DNA of 64,000 nt from Sedimenticola selenatireducens DSM 17993. GTDB taxonomy: Bacteria; Pseudomonadota; Gammaproteobacteria; Chromatiales; Chromatiaceae. Location of the stretch: positions 1 to 64,000 of the forward strand of contig NZ_ATZE01000027.1 of assembly GCF_000428045.1 (NCBI RefSeq), read 5' to 3'. The notes beneath the pieces are model-generated. The model did no database searches and was not told the origin of the DNA. It saw only the letters and a list, made by a program, of their open reading frames with translations. Position 1 is the first letter of the stretch. Every line of letters starts with the position of its first letter. The position numbers were made by a program, and so were the translations under genes. Of this stretch, positions 45,079 to 53,806 are shown piece after piece.

Positions 45079-45690
45079 ATGCGTAGGCAGCAGATCAATC
45101 TATACCAGCCCGTTTTTCGCAATCAGCCGGTATCCTTTTCATTCAACATGCTGCTGATACTGATGCTGTTATCAATTCTGACCATGGCAGGGCTCTATGG
45201 TCTGGGTGAGTGGCAAAGCGCCCGGTTGGCTAAGCAGCTTGGTGCATCCCAGACCCAGCGCGACAAGCTGGAGGAGAGCGTGGAGCGGATAGCTGGGCAG
45301 CTTCCCAAGCCGGCCGTGAACAAAATGCTGGAGAGTGAGGTACAACAGCTGATAAACAAGCGAAAGAGTGGGTTCGCACTACTGAATACACTGAAATCCA
45401 GGGTTGCCGCCAACCGGGATGGTTTTTCGGGTATCTTCGAGGGGCTCGCACGTCACTCGTTTCCTGAACTCTGGTTTACCCATGTCGCCATCACTGAGGC
45501 CGGAAAATCTCTTACTTTGAAAGGGAAGTCGCTGAAGCCTGAGTGGGTGCCGCTGTTGTTAAAGAATCTGTACCAGGAGCCGGCATTTTCCGGTAGAAGT
45601 TTTCAGATTGTTGAGCTTGTGCGGCAGGATGAGTTTTCCCCGGCACTGGATTTTAATCTGATGACCGTCGGCAGGAGTGATGGGCCATGA
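45079..45690 (+). CDS. MSHA biogenesis protein, PilN-like (MshI2)
   Basis: A 203-residue bitopic inner-membrane protein. It has a short cytoplasmic N-terminus (MRRQQINLYQPVFRNQPVSF; the INLY-type motif binds the PilM/MshI partner), one TM (about 22-43), a coiled coil (about 50-100) and a periplasmic alpha/beta domain. It starts 3 bases after mshI and overlaps mshJ by 4 bases. Confidence 0.85.
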   Translation: MRRQQINLYQPVFRNQPVSFSFNMLLILMLLSILTMAGLYGLGEWQSARLAKQLGASQTQRDKLEESVERIAGQLPKPAVNKMLESEVQQLINKRKSGFALLNTLKSRVAANRDGFSGIFEGLARHSFPELWFTHVAITEAGKSLTLKGKSLKPEWVPLLLKNLYQEPAFSGRSFQIVELVRQDEFSPALDFNLMTVGRSDGP

Positions 45691-46391
45691 GTGCGCTGTC
45701 GGAAAAAATACGCGCCCTGCCGAACCGCTTTGACGCACTCAGTGGGCGGGAGCGGGTGATGATACTGGTACTGGTGCTGGCGATACTGGTTGGCGCCTGG
45801 TTTAACCTGCTCTGGTATCCGCAGAGCGTGCTTCAGGGGCAAATAAAAAATAACATCGAGGAGATAGATGGCCAGATTGAATTGCTGGACACCCAATTGG
45901 GTGGTCTGGTCAAGCAGGCGGAACGCGATCCCAATGAGAAAATAAATCAGGAGTTGGAGCAACTGAAACGGTTGATCGCCGAGATGGAAGGACAGATCAA
46001 GGGAACCACTGCGGCGCTGATCGAGCCCCGGGAGATGGCGCAATTGTTGGAGCAGATTCTCTTGAGTAACGACGCGCTGCAACTGGTGCGGTTAAGTACA
46101 CTGAAAACTGAGCCGCTGATGGGGAGCCAGAAGGCGGATACCGAGAAGCCTGATGCTCCTGTTATTGATGATCCCGCCAGGGTAGCCGAGAAAAATATCT
46201 ACCGGCACGCCTTTGTTATCGAATTCGAGGGAAGCTATCTGGCGGTGCTCAATTATCTGAAAGCCCTGGAGGCCTTACCGGGACGGTTTTTCTGGGACGG
46301 CATCGAACTGGAGGTTGCAGACTATCCCACCGCCCGGGTAAGGCTGCAGCTGCACACCTTGAGTCTGTCGGAGGGGTGGATAGGTGTCTGA
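45687..46391 (+). CDS. mshJ: MSHA biogenesis protein MshJ (PilO-like)
   Basis: The 234-residue protein has a short cytoplasmic N-terminus, one TM (about 22-42, REmvRMILVLVLAILVGAWF region), a periplasmic coiled coil (NIEEIDGQIELLDTQLGGLV) and a ferredoxin-like C-terminal domain. It pairs with the PilN-like protein to align the assembly platform. It is coupled by an ATGA overlap upstream and an 8-base overlap with mshK downstream. Confidence 0.87.
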   Translation: MSALSEKIRALPNRFDALSGRERVMILVLVLAILVGAWFNLLWYPQSVLQGQIKNNIEEIDGQIELLDTQLGGLVKQAERDPNEKINQELEQLKRLIAEMEGQIKGTTAALIEPREMAQLLEQILLSNDALQLVRLSTLKTEPLMGSQKADTEKPDAPVIDDPARVAEKNIYRHAFVIEFEGSYLAVLNYLKALEALPGRFFWDGIELEVADYPTARVRLQLHTLSLSEGWIGV

Positions 46392-46758
46392 ACTCATACG
46401 ATATGCGCTACTGGGCGCACTGCTGCTTATCTTGACCCCGGTTTGGGGAGAATTGCGTGATCCGCTGGAACCCTACGGCTTTCGGCAGACGCATACTGGT
46501 GGGTCGCCAGAGACAATGGCGTCGATGTTCGATGCGAATTCCATACGACTTTCAGGTATATTCATCGGGCCGGATGGCAATAGCGCCGTGATCAATGGAC
46601 GCCGCCTGCGAATCGGTGATCAGATCGCGGGCGCGCAGCTTGTCGCTATAGAACCCCAGCTGGTCGAACTCGATCTTGAGGGGGATAGAATCAAAATTGA
46701 ACTGCTGCCGATAATCGTAAAAACACCGGCAAAGGATTTATCCGGAGGGGGAGAATGA
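46384..46758 (+). CDS. mshK: MSHA biogenesis protein MshK (PilP-like)
   Basis: A 124-residue exported protein. The N-terminal hydrophobic segment (ALLGALLLILTPVWG) is followed by the HPLTR-type start (ELRDPLEPYG) and a PilP-like beta domain (LSGIFIGPDGNSAVINGRRL; RIGDQIAGAQLVAIEPQLVE). It bridges the inner-membrane platform to the secretin MshL. It starts at GTG inside the end of mshJ and overlaps mshL by 4 bases. Confidence 0.85.
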   Translation: MSELIRYALLGALLLILTPVWGELRDPLEPYGFRQTHTGGSPETMASMFDANSIRLSGIFIGPDGNSAVINGRRLRIGDQIAGAQLVAIEPQLVELDLEGDRIKIELLPIIVKTPAKDLSGGGE

Positions 46759-48503
46759 GTCTGTTTCGTTGTGTGATCCGATCACCTTTGTTGGTCTTGT
46801 CCCTGTTGCTGCTAAGCGGCTGTCAGAGCATGGCTCCCAAAGATGGCGGCACCATGGAGAAAATTCAGGACGACCTGAAGACGCCTCCGCCATCCGAGGC
46901 CAAACCCGTATCTCTGCCACCTCCAGCGGTTGCGGCGGCATTGTTGCCGCCGGTCGATATGCAACTGCCCAGAGCAGGCAAACGCGCCCAGGAGGCGCGT
47001 TTCGATGTCAATGTCAGTGAAGTGCCGGTGCGCGCCTTTCTGATGGGACTGGTGGAAGGCACTCCGTATAATATGGTCGTGCATCCGCAGGTGGAAGGCA
47101 GTCTCTCGCTCAGCCTGAAGCAGGTGACCATACCTGATGTCATGGAGATGCTCAGGGATGTGTATGGTTATGAATACCAGCGGGTGCGCAGCGGGTTCCA
47201 TGTACTGCCGGCACGGCTGCAGTCGCGCATCTTTCAAGTCAACTATCTCAATATGAAACGTACCGGCAGTTCCCAGACGCGGGTAAGTTCCGGTCAGGTA
47301 ACCGGGGGTGGCAGCGACGGTGAGGAGTCGGGTTCCGGCAGTTCATCCAGCGGCGTTACCTCCGGCAGCGAGATCAATACCACCTCCGAGGCGGACTTCT
47401 GGACCGAGCTCTCGGGTGCGATTCAATCCATCGTCGGCAGTGGAACTGATCGCTCGGTGGTGGTTTCGCCCCAGTCCGGCCTGGTGGTGGTGCGTGCCAT
47501 GCCCCATGAGTTACGTGAGGTCGAGGCCTTTCTGGAAACCACCAACGAGGCGATGCACCGGCAGGTGATCCTGGAGGCCAAGGTAATCGAAGTGGAGCTG
47601 AACGACGGCTACCAGGCGGGTATCAACTGGGCCAAGATGATGACGGTGGACGGTAAAAAGTTCAGTTTTGGGCAGACCGGTGGCTCGTCACTGTTTACCA
47701 ATCCGGATAAGGCCGGGGTGGAGCTGCCGCAGGGCGGGATCAGTTCGCCAACCGAGGCCTCTCCCGTCAGCTTTACCAGTTTCTCCGCCTTTGGCGGTCT
47801 GTTTGGTGCCGCGCTCAATACCGGCAGTTTCATGGCATTCATTGAGCTGTTGGAGTCGCAGGGAAATGTCCAGGTGCTATCCAGCCCGCGCATCTCGACT
47901 CTGAACAACCAGAAGGCGGTGATTAAGGTCGGTAGTGATGAATTCTTTGTCACCGATGTCTCCAGCACCACCACCACCGGTACCGCGACCACCACTACGC
48001 CGGATATCACCCTGACCCCCTTCTTCTCCGGTATTGCGCTCGATGTGACACCGCAGATTGATCGCCAGGGTCGGGTGACCCTGCATATCCACCCTTCGGT
48101 CAGCCAGGTCACCGATCAGCAGAAGGTGATCCAGGTGGGTAACGAGACCCAGAACCTGCCGCTGGCCAAGAGCACGGTGCGTGAATCGGACAGCCTGGTC
48201 TATGCCGAGAGTGGTCAGCTGGTGGTGATTGGGGGATTGATGCAGGATACCCGTGGCGAAGAGGTGGCATCGACGCCGGTCCTGGGCGACCTGCCGCTGC
48301 TGGGACAGCTGTTCCGGCACACACGACAGGCGGCGAAAAAGAGCGAACTGGTGATCGTATTGCGGCCCACCGTGGTGGAGAGTACGGAGACCTGGCGGGC
48401 GCGGGTATCGGATGCGGCGGATCGCTTCCGGCAACTGGATCGCGGTTTTCACTACGGCAGTCAGCCCGAGGTGTTCGGTAATCTTGGTGAAAAGACCGAG
48501 TGA
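46755..48503 (+). CDS. mshL: MSHA pilus secretin MshL
   Basis: MshL forms the outer-membrane gate for the MSHA pilus. The 582-residue lipoprotein has a lipobox LLLSGC (Cys23), an N0/N1 region (FDVNVSEVPVRAFLMGLVEG), a Ser/Gly-rich linker at about 175-200, the N-terminal secretin repeats (VVVSPQSGLVVVRAMPHELR) and the barrel domain (QVLSSPRISTLNNQKAVIKV), ending with the secretin signature VPVLGDLPLLGQLFRHTR. A Thr-rich insertion (about residues 401-416) lies in the barrel region. It is expected to be lipidated and pilotin-independent. Confidence 0.94.
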   Translation: MSLFRCVIRSPLLVLSLLLLSGCQSMAPKDGGTMEKIQDDLKTPPPSEAKPVSLPPPAVAAALLPPVDMQLPRAGKRAQEARFDVNVSEVPVRAFLMGLVEGTPYNMVVHPQVEGSLSLSLKQVTIPDVMEMLRDVYGYEYQRVRSGFHVLPARLQSRIFQVNYLNMKRTGSSQTRVSSGQVTGGGSDGEESGSGSSSSGVTSGSEINTTSEADFWTELSGAIQSIVGSGTDRSVVVSPQSGLVVVRAMPHELREVEAFLETTNEAMHRQVILEAKVIEVELNDGYQAGINWAKMMTVDGKKFSFGQTGGSSLFTNPDKAGVELPQGGISSPTEASPVSFTSFSAFGGLFGAALNTGSFMAFIELLESQGNVQVLSSPRISTLNNQKAVIKVGSDEFFVTDVSSTTTTGTATTTTPDITLTPFFSGIALDVTPQIDRQGRVTLHIHPSVSQVTDQQKVIQVGNETQNLPLAKSTVRESDSLVYAESGQLVVIGGLMQDTRGEEVASTPVLGDLPLLGQLFRHTRQAAKKSELVIVLRPTVVESTETWRARVSDAADRFRQLDRGFHYGSQPEVFGNLGEKTE

Positions 48504-48506
48504 GTC

Positions 48507-49400
48507 ATGTACGAGACGCACTTTGGACTCAAAGAATCCCCCTTTAGTCTGACGCCGGACACGGATTACTACTTCTCCTACGCGGACCACCAGGAGGCGC
48601 TGAATGTCCTGCTGGTGGCACTGCGCATGGGGGAAGGATTTTTAAAAATAACCGGTGAAGTGGGTACCGGTAAAACCCTGATCTGCCGCAAACTGCTCAA
48701 TACCCTTTCCGATGAAGGGATGGTGACCGCTTATATTCCCAATCCCTACCTGACGCCGTCAGCGCTTCGCTACTCCCTGGCGGAAGAGCTGGGGGTTGAA
48801 TATCCAATGAATATAGGCGGACACCGTGCCCTGCAACTCATCTACAACCGGTTGATCACTCTCAAGGCGGAGGGGCGGCAGGTGATCCTGCTGCTGGATG
48901 AGGCCCAGGCGCTGCTGGAAGAGACGCTGGAGGCGATCCGCTTGCTGACCAACCTGGAGACGGAGAAGAGCAAGCTGCTTCAGGTGGTGCTGTTCGGTCA
49001 GCCGGAGCTGGATGAGCATCTTGAGCGCCCCTCGGTCCGGCAACTGAAGCAGCGGATCACCTTCTCCCACGTCATCCATGCACTGAATCCCGAGGGATGT
49101 CGCGGCTATATCCAGCATCGCACCCGGGTTGCCGGCCATCAGGGCAATACCCTGTTTAACGACAAGGCACTGGAGTGGCTCTATCGAGGTAGCCGGGGCA
49201 TCCCCCGACTGATCAATATCCTGGCCCATAAGTCGATGCTGGCCGCCTATGGCGAGGGCAAGGGTCGTGTGGATAAGGTCCATGTCCGACGGGCCATCGA
49301 TGATACCGAAGGGGCAGCGTTACGGCATAACAGCCTGGTGCGCTTCTGGCAGTCACTCTTCGGTCGCCAGGCGCTGGCGACCATGCGGGGTAGAGGGTGA
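48507..49400 (+). CDS. mshM: MSHA ATPase MshM (ExeA-like AAA protein)
   Basis: A 297-residue AAA ATPase related to ExeA/GspA, used in secretin assembly. It begins MYETHFGLKESPFSLTPDTD and YYFSYADHQEALNVLL, the family signature; Walker A is ITGEVGTGKTLICRKLL, Walker B is QVILLLDEAQALLEETLEAI, and the sensor regions follow. It starts 3 bases after mshL and overlaps mshN by 4 bases. Confidence 0.92.
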   Translation: MYETHFGLKESPFSLTPDTDYYFSYADHQEALNVLLVALRMGEGFLKITGEVGTGKTLICRKLLNTLSDEGMVTAYIPNPYLTPSALRYSLAEELGVEYPMNIGGHRALQLIYNRLITLKAEGRQVILLLDEAQALLEETLEAIRLLTNLETEKSKLLQVVLFGQPELDEHLERPSVRQLKQRITFSHVIHALNPEGCRGYIQHRTRVAGHQGNTLFNDKALEWLYRGSRGIPRLINILAHKSMLAAYGEGKGRVDKVHVRRAIDDTEGAALRHNSLVRFWQSLFGRQALATMRGRG

Positions 49401-50698
49401 GCCTGATCAATCAGATGCTGCGCGACCTGGACCGTCGGGAGGCCGCGGAGGGTCCACGACAAGTGGTTACCCCTGCGCCGGTGTCGTCTCGTCCTGTGAG
49501 TGGTCGACGCGGGCATCTCATCTTCTGGCTTCTGCCGATCATCGCCGCACTGCTGGTTGCGATCTATTTTCAGCCCCGTATGGCTTGGCTATTCGGTTCC
49601 GTCTCCGAAAGTCCTGCCGGTGCCAGTCAAAAACAATCCGACGAGCGGACCGTGTTAGCCATTCACCAGGAAACCGTACCCTCTGGCAGTGTGGAAACTA
49701 CGGAGCAACCCGTCGCCACCGGCCCCGTAATGACACAGGGAGAGGCGGGTACCACCAGGCCGTCGCCGGAGGAATTGAACGCAAGGCAGATTTTGCCTGA
49801 ATCAGTCGAGGATATGACCATCACCACCCATGAGCCCGCCGATACCGAAGTGGAGGTGATTGAGTCCAATCCACTGGATACGCCGTTATCCAGGGATATT
49901 GTCCGTGAGCGGATAAAAGATCACTCCGCCCGGCAGGCGGTAGAGGACAGGCCGGCTACCAAGCCTGAGTTGTCGGCGGATACAGCGCTAGCCGCCTGGC
50001 CGAATGAGCGGCAGGACCCCGTTGTGAAGGAGGCGATTGTCAAACCCAACGGGATTAAACCGGTAAGTGTCCCGGTGGAACAGCCACTGGTCAGGGTGCA
50101 AAAGGTCGCGCCAAAAACAGTGCGGGAATCAGCGGCTAATGTCTATGCCACTGCCCTGATGCACCTGGAAGAGGGGCATTTGCGGGAGGCGGAAGCAGCA
50201 CTACGTCACTGCCTCACGCTGGATCGCGCGCACACCGAGGCGCGTCGGCTACTGGTGATGCTGTTGCTGAAAGACGGGGAGCGTAAAGAGGCTGCCGCCC
50301 TGTTGGACGCAGGGCTCAACATCGTCCCGGATGCTATATCCCTAGGCGCTTTACGTGCCAGGCTGCTGATAGAGGATGGCGATCTTTCCAGGGCCGTCAG
50401 ATTACTTGAACAGCAACGTTCCGTTGCAGGCGACGAAATTGAGCTGCTGTCGCTGCTCGGTTCCGCCTATCAGCAAACCCGCCAATTTCCCGATGCGATC
50501 GGGATTTACCGACGAATAATCGAACAGCAACCGGACAATGCCCGTGCCGTTGCCGGCCTGGCCATTGCGCTGGATGCCACGGGTGTCCATGGCGAGGCGT
50601 TGTCGGTCTATCGGGAGGCGCTGGCCTTTGACGCGTTGCCTGCGGAAGTCAGTGAATATGCCCGCAAGCGGGTCTCGGCATTATCGGTGGAGCGATAA
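49397..50698 (+). CDS. mshN: MSHA biogenesis protein MshN (TPR protein)
   Basis: The 433-residue protein has a conserved cytoplasmic start (SLINQMLRDLDRREAAEG), one TM (about 38-57), a Pro/Glu/Thr-rich linker of about 190 residues, and C-terminal TPR repeats (NVYATALMHLEEGHLREAEA onwards). The GspB-like N-terminal motif pairs with MshM, as GspB pairs with GspA. It is followed 4 bases later by mshE. Confidence 0.9.
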   Translation: MSLINQMLRDLDRREAAEGPRQVVTPAPVSSRPVSGRRGHLIFWLLPIIAALLVAIYFQPRMAWLFGSVSESPAGASQKQSDERTVLAIHQETVPSGSVETTEQPVATGPVMTQGEAGTTRPSPEELNARQILPESVEDMTITTHEPADTEVEVIESNPLDTPLSRDIVRERIKDHSARQAVEDRPATKPELSADTALAAWPNERQDPVVKEAIVKPNGIKPVSVPVEQPLVRVQKVAPKTVRESAANVYATALMHLEEGHLREAEAALRHCLTLDRAHTEARRLLVMLLLKDGERKEAAALLDAGLNIVPDAISLGALRARLLIEDGDLSRAVRLLEQQRSVAGDEIELLSLLGSAYQQTRQFPDAIGIYRRIIEQQPDNARAVAGLAIALDATGVHGEALSVYREALAFDALPAEVSEYARKRVSALSVER

Positions 50699-50702
50699 CA
50701 GC

Positions 50703-52484
50703 ATGGTGGATGAAGTGGAAACAAACCCGACAGACGTTACGCGCAGCCGCAAGCGGATTCGTATTGGTGATCTGCTGGTTGAGAACAGGGTGATCTCGGA
50801 AGGCCAGCTACAGGCCGCACTGGCGGAGCAGAAACGATCCGGACATAAACTGGGACATACACTGATTGAGCTGGGCTTTATCGATGAACAACGCTTGCTC
50901 GACTTTCTCTCCCAGCAGTTGCAGATACCCTATATCGATCTGACCAGCTATCCGCTCCAGCCTGAAGTGGTGAAGAGTATTCAGGAGACCCTGGCGCGGC
51001 GTTATCGGGTGATTGTGCTGGAAAACCGCGAAAAGGATGTACTGGTGGGTATGGCGGATCCAACGGATCTGTTTGCCTATGATGAACTGGGGCATGTTCT
51101 GAAGAAGCGGGTACGCCAGGCGGTGGTACGGGAGAGTGATCTGCTGGAGGCGCTGGATCGCATGTACCGGCGTTCGGAAGAACTGACCTCGCTCGCCGGT
51201 GAGCTGCATGAGGATCTGACCCAGGGGGATTTTGATCTTGGCCAGCTGATGCAGACGGTAGAGGCCGGAGATGCCCCGGTGATTCGCCTGTTGCAGACGC
51301 TGTTCGAGGATGCACTGCAGGCCAAGGCCTCGGATATCCATATCGAACCGGATGAGGAGGTGTTGAGGATACGCCAGCGAATCGACGGGGTATTGCATGA
51401 GCAGGTGATGAACGAGCGGCGCATTGCCCCGGCACTGGTACAGCGGCTCAAGTTGCTGGCCAGCCTGGATATCTCGGAAAAGCGCCTGCCCCAGGATGGG
51501 CGTTTTCAGATCAAGGTGAAGCGACATTCCATCGATGTCCGGCTCTCCACCATGCCGGTTCAGCATGGTGAGGCGGTGGTGATGCGTCTGCTGGATCAAA
51601 GTTCTGGCATCCTGAGTCTGGATGATCTGGGATTTGAGCAGGGGATGCTGCAGCGACTGCGACTGCTGATTAAAAAACCACACGGCATGGTGCTGGTTAC
51701 GGGCCCGACCGGTAGCGGTAAGACAACCACTCTCTATTCCGCCCTGAATGAACTGAACACGGCGGAGAAGAAGATCATTACCGTTGAAGATCCTGTTGAG
51801 TACCGGTTACCCCGGGTCAATCAGGTACAGGTGCATGAACAGATCGGTCTGAATTTCGCACGGGTGCTGCGAACCGCCCTGCGTCAAGACCCCGATATCC
51901 TGCTGGTAGGTGAGATGCGTGATCTGGAAACCGCGCAGATTGGCTTGCGTGCAGCTATCACCGGACACTTCGTGCTGTCCACGGTGCATACCAACAGTGC
52001 CATCGGCACCGTCAGCCGGTTACTCGACATGGGGGCCCCGGGCTATTTGATGGCCTCCTCGCTGCTGGCAATTGTGGCTCAACGGTTGGTCAGAAGAGTG
52101 TGCAGCCATTGCGCCGTACCCTACGAACCGGACCAGATCGAGCAGGCCTGGCTGGAAGGGGTGCAGCATGACTACGATCTGAGCGGTCTGCGCATCGGTC
52201 GTGGCTGCAACCGCTGCTCCAACACGGGCTACCGGGGTCGGGTCGGTGTCTACGAGTTGCTGGAACTGAACGGCGAGATGGCATCGGCATTGCGGCGAGA
52301 TGATCATGAGTCATTCACCCGTATTGCCCTGGCCAGCAAGCAGTTTGAGCCACTTTGGCAATCGGTATTGCAGTTTGCGTCCCAGGGCGTTACGACTCTC
52401 AGTGAGGCGATGAGGATCTCGGGTGATGTGGATGGCGGTCGTCGAGTGAAACGCTCAATGGATGACAGGGTCGTCAGCGTCTGA
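50703..52484 (+). CDS. mshE: MSHA pilus extension ATPase MshE (MshEN + GspE/PilB)
   Basis: Hexameric motor that extends the pilus. The 593-residue protein begins with an MshEN c-di-GMP-binding domain; its two 24-residue motifs are at about 20-43 (RIGDLLVENRVISEGQLQAA) and 49-72 (KLGHTLIELGFIDEQRLLDF). In the first motif the conserved Gly is replaced by Arg29. The C-terminal half has Walker A VTGPTGSGKTTTLYSALNEL, the Asp box, Walker B DPDILLVGEMRDLETAQIGL, and a zinc-type Cys tetrad (CSHC, CNRC). The frame is open from 50538, inside mshN, but ATG 50703 gives the family length. Confidence 0.94.
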   Translation: MVDEVETNPTDVTRSRKRIRIGDLLVENRVISEGQLQAALAEQKRSGHKLGHTLIELGFIDEQRLLDFLSQQLQIPYIDLTSYPLQPEVVKSIQETLARRYRVIVLENREKDVLVGMADPTDLFAYDELGHVLKKRVRQAVVRESDLLEALDRMYRRSEELTSLAGELHEDLTQGDFDLGQLMQTVEAGDAPVIRLLQTLFEDALQAKASDIHIEPDEEVLRIRQRIDGVLHEQVMNERRIAPALVQRLKLLASLDISEKRLPQDGRFQIKVKRHSIDVRLSTMPVQHGEAVVMRLLDQSSGILSLDDLGFEQGMLQRLRLLIKKPHGMVLVTGPTGSGKTTTLYSALNELNTAEKKIITVEDPVEYRLPRVNQVQVHEQIGLNFARVLRTALRQDPDILLVGEMRDLETAQIGLRAAITGHFVLSTVHTNSAIGTVSRLLDMGAPGYLMASSLLAIVAQRLVRRVCSHCAVPYEPDQIEQAWLEGVQHDYDLSGLRIGRGCNRCSNTGYRGRVGVYELLELNGEMASALRRDDHESFTRIALASKQFEPLWQSVLQFASQGVTTLSEAMRISGDVDGGRRVKRSMDDRVVSV

Positions 52485-53707
52485 TGCGGGCCTATCAATA
52501 CAAGGCGCGGAACCGCCGTGGCGAGGCATTGACCGGCACCCTGGAGGGGGAGACCGCGGAGGCGGTTGCCGAGCAGCTGTTCCGGTCCAGTCTGACTCCC
52601 ATTGACATCACGCCGGTTGAGCGGCGTGGCGTCAGCAAGGAGATCAAGCTCGGCTGGTTCCGCCCCACGGTCACGCTGGATGAACTGGTGCTGCTGTGTC
52701 GCCAGCTCTATACCCTGCAGAAGGCCGGGGTTCCGATATTGCGCGGTTTCAGCAGCCTGATCGAGACCACGCGAAATCCCACCCTGGCCGTTGCCTTGAA
52801 AGGCATTGTGGATGATATCCAGTCAGGGCGTGAACTGCACATGGCGCTGGCCCGCTATCCGGCCATTTTCTCACCGCTGTTTATCAGTATGGTGAAGGTG
52901 GGAGAAAGCACCGGCCGGCTGGATGACACCTTCCTGCAACTGGAGGGTTATCTGGAACTGGAGAAAGAGACCCGTAATCGCATCAAGACAGCGACACGCT
53001 ACCCCCTGACCGTGTTGCTGGCCATCGTCATAGCCATGGTGATTATCAATATCTGGGTAATCCCGGCCTTCGCCGATGCATTTGCCCGTTTCGATGCCGA
53101 GCTACCCCTGGCCACGCGGATTCTGCTTGCCGTCTCCCAATTCACGCTCGATTGGTGGCCACATCTGCTGGCCGGGATCACCGGCCTGTTGCTGGCGCTC
53201 AGTTTCTGGATTCGCACCGAGGAGGGGGGCTATATCTGGGCACGGATGATTTTGCGCACACCCCTGATCGGCCATATCCTCAAGAAGGCGATATTGGGCC
53301 GCTTTTGCCGTTCACTGGCACTGGCCATGCGTTCCGGTGTGCCCCTGGTGCAGGCCCTCAGCGTGATCTCCGGGGTAGTCAATAACGCCTTTATCAGCGA
53401 GCGCATCCTGAGTATGCGGGACGGTATATCAAGTGGTGAAAGTATTGCCCGGACCGCTGCGGCAACCGGTATGTTTACTCCGATGGTGTTACAGATGATT
53501 GCTATTGGGGAAGAGTCGGGTTCAGTGGATGACCTGCTTCTGGAGACTGCCGAGCACTATGAGCGGGAAGTGAAATACGATTTGGCCAGACTGTCGGATG
53601 CAATCGAGCCGGTGATCATTGTTGTCATCGGCGTCATGGTGCTGGTACTGGCGCTGGGCGTATTCCTGCCGATGTGGGATCTCTCCTCGGCGGTGAATAA
53701 GCGTTAA
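52484..53707 (+). CDS. mshG: MSHA pilus inner membrane platform protein MshG (PilC/GspF)
   Basis: The 407-residue polytopic protein has two GspF domains: the first contains LVLLCRQLYTLQKAGVPILR, then GESTGRLDDTFLQLEGYLEL, and the second contains LALAMRSGVPLVQALSVISG and GEESGSVDDLLLETAEHYER. Three TM helices (about 172-195, 223-243, 375-398) match PilC. It starts one base inside the mshE stop (TGATG), so translation is coupled. It is the last msh gene here; the pilin genes that normally follow are absent. Confidence 0.94.
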   Translation: MRAYQYKARNRRGEALTGTLEGETAEAVAEQLFRSSLTPIDITPVERRGVSKEIKLGWFRPTVTLDELVLLCRQLYTLQKAGVPILRGFSSLIETTRNPTLAVALKGIVDDIQSGRELHMALARYPAIFSPLFISMVKVGESTGRLDDTFLQLEGYLELEKETRNRIKTATRYPLTVLLAIVIAMVIINIWVIPAFADAFARFDAELPLATRILLAVSQFTLDWWPHLLAGITGLLLALSFWIRTEEGGYIWARMILRTPLIGHILKKAILGRFCRSLALAMRSGVPLVQALSVISGVVNNAFISERILSMRDGISSGESIARTAAATGMFTPMVLQMIAIGEESGSVDDLLLETAEHYEREVKYDLARLSDAIEPVIIVVIGVMVLVLALGVFLPMWDLSSAVNKR

Positions 53708-53806
53708 TTGTCCATGGGCAAGGCATTCCGGTGCCCGCGTGGGAAGCTGCTGCCTGCGACTACTCTGAGGCGAGAGCGGCTTCTTCAGACGCGAATCGTT
53801 TGTAAA

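Noticed and set aside
50538-50702. Longer MshE start inside mshN
   Set aside because: The 55 extra residues have no family counterpart, and ATG 50703 gives the standard MshEN N-terminus and length.
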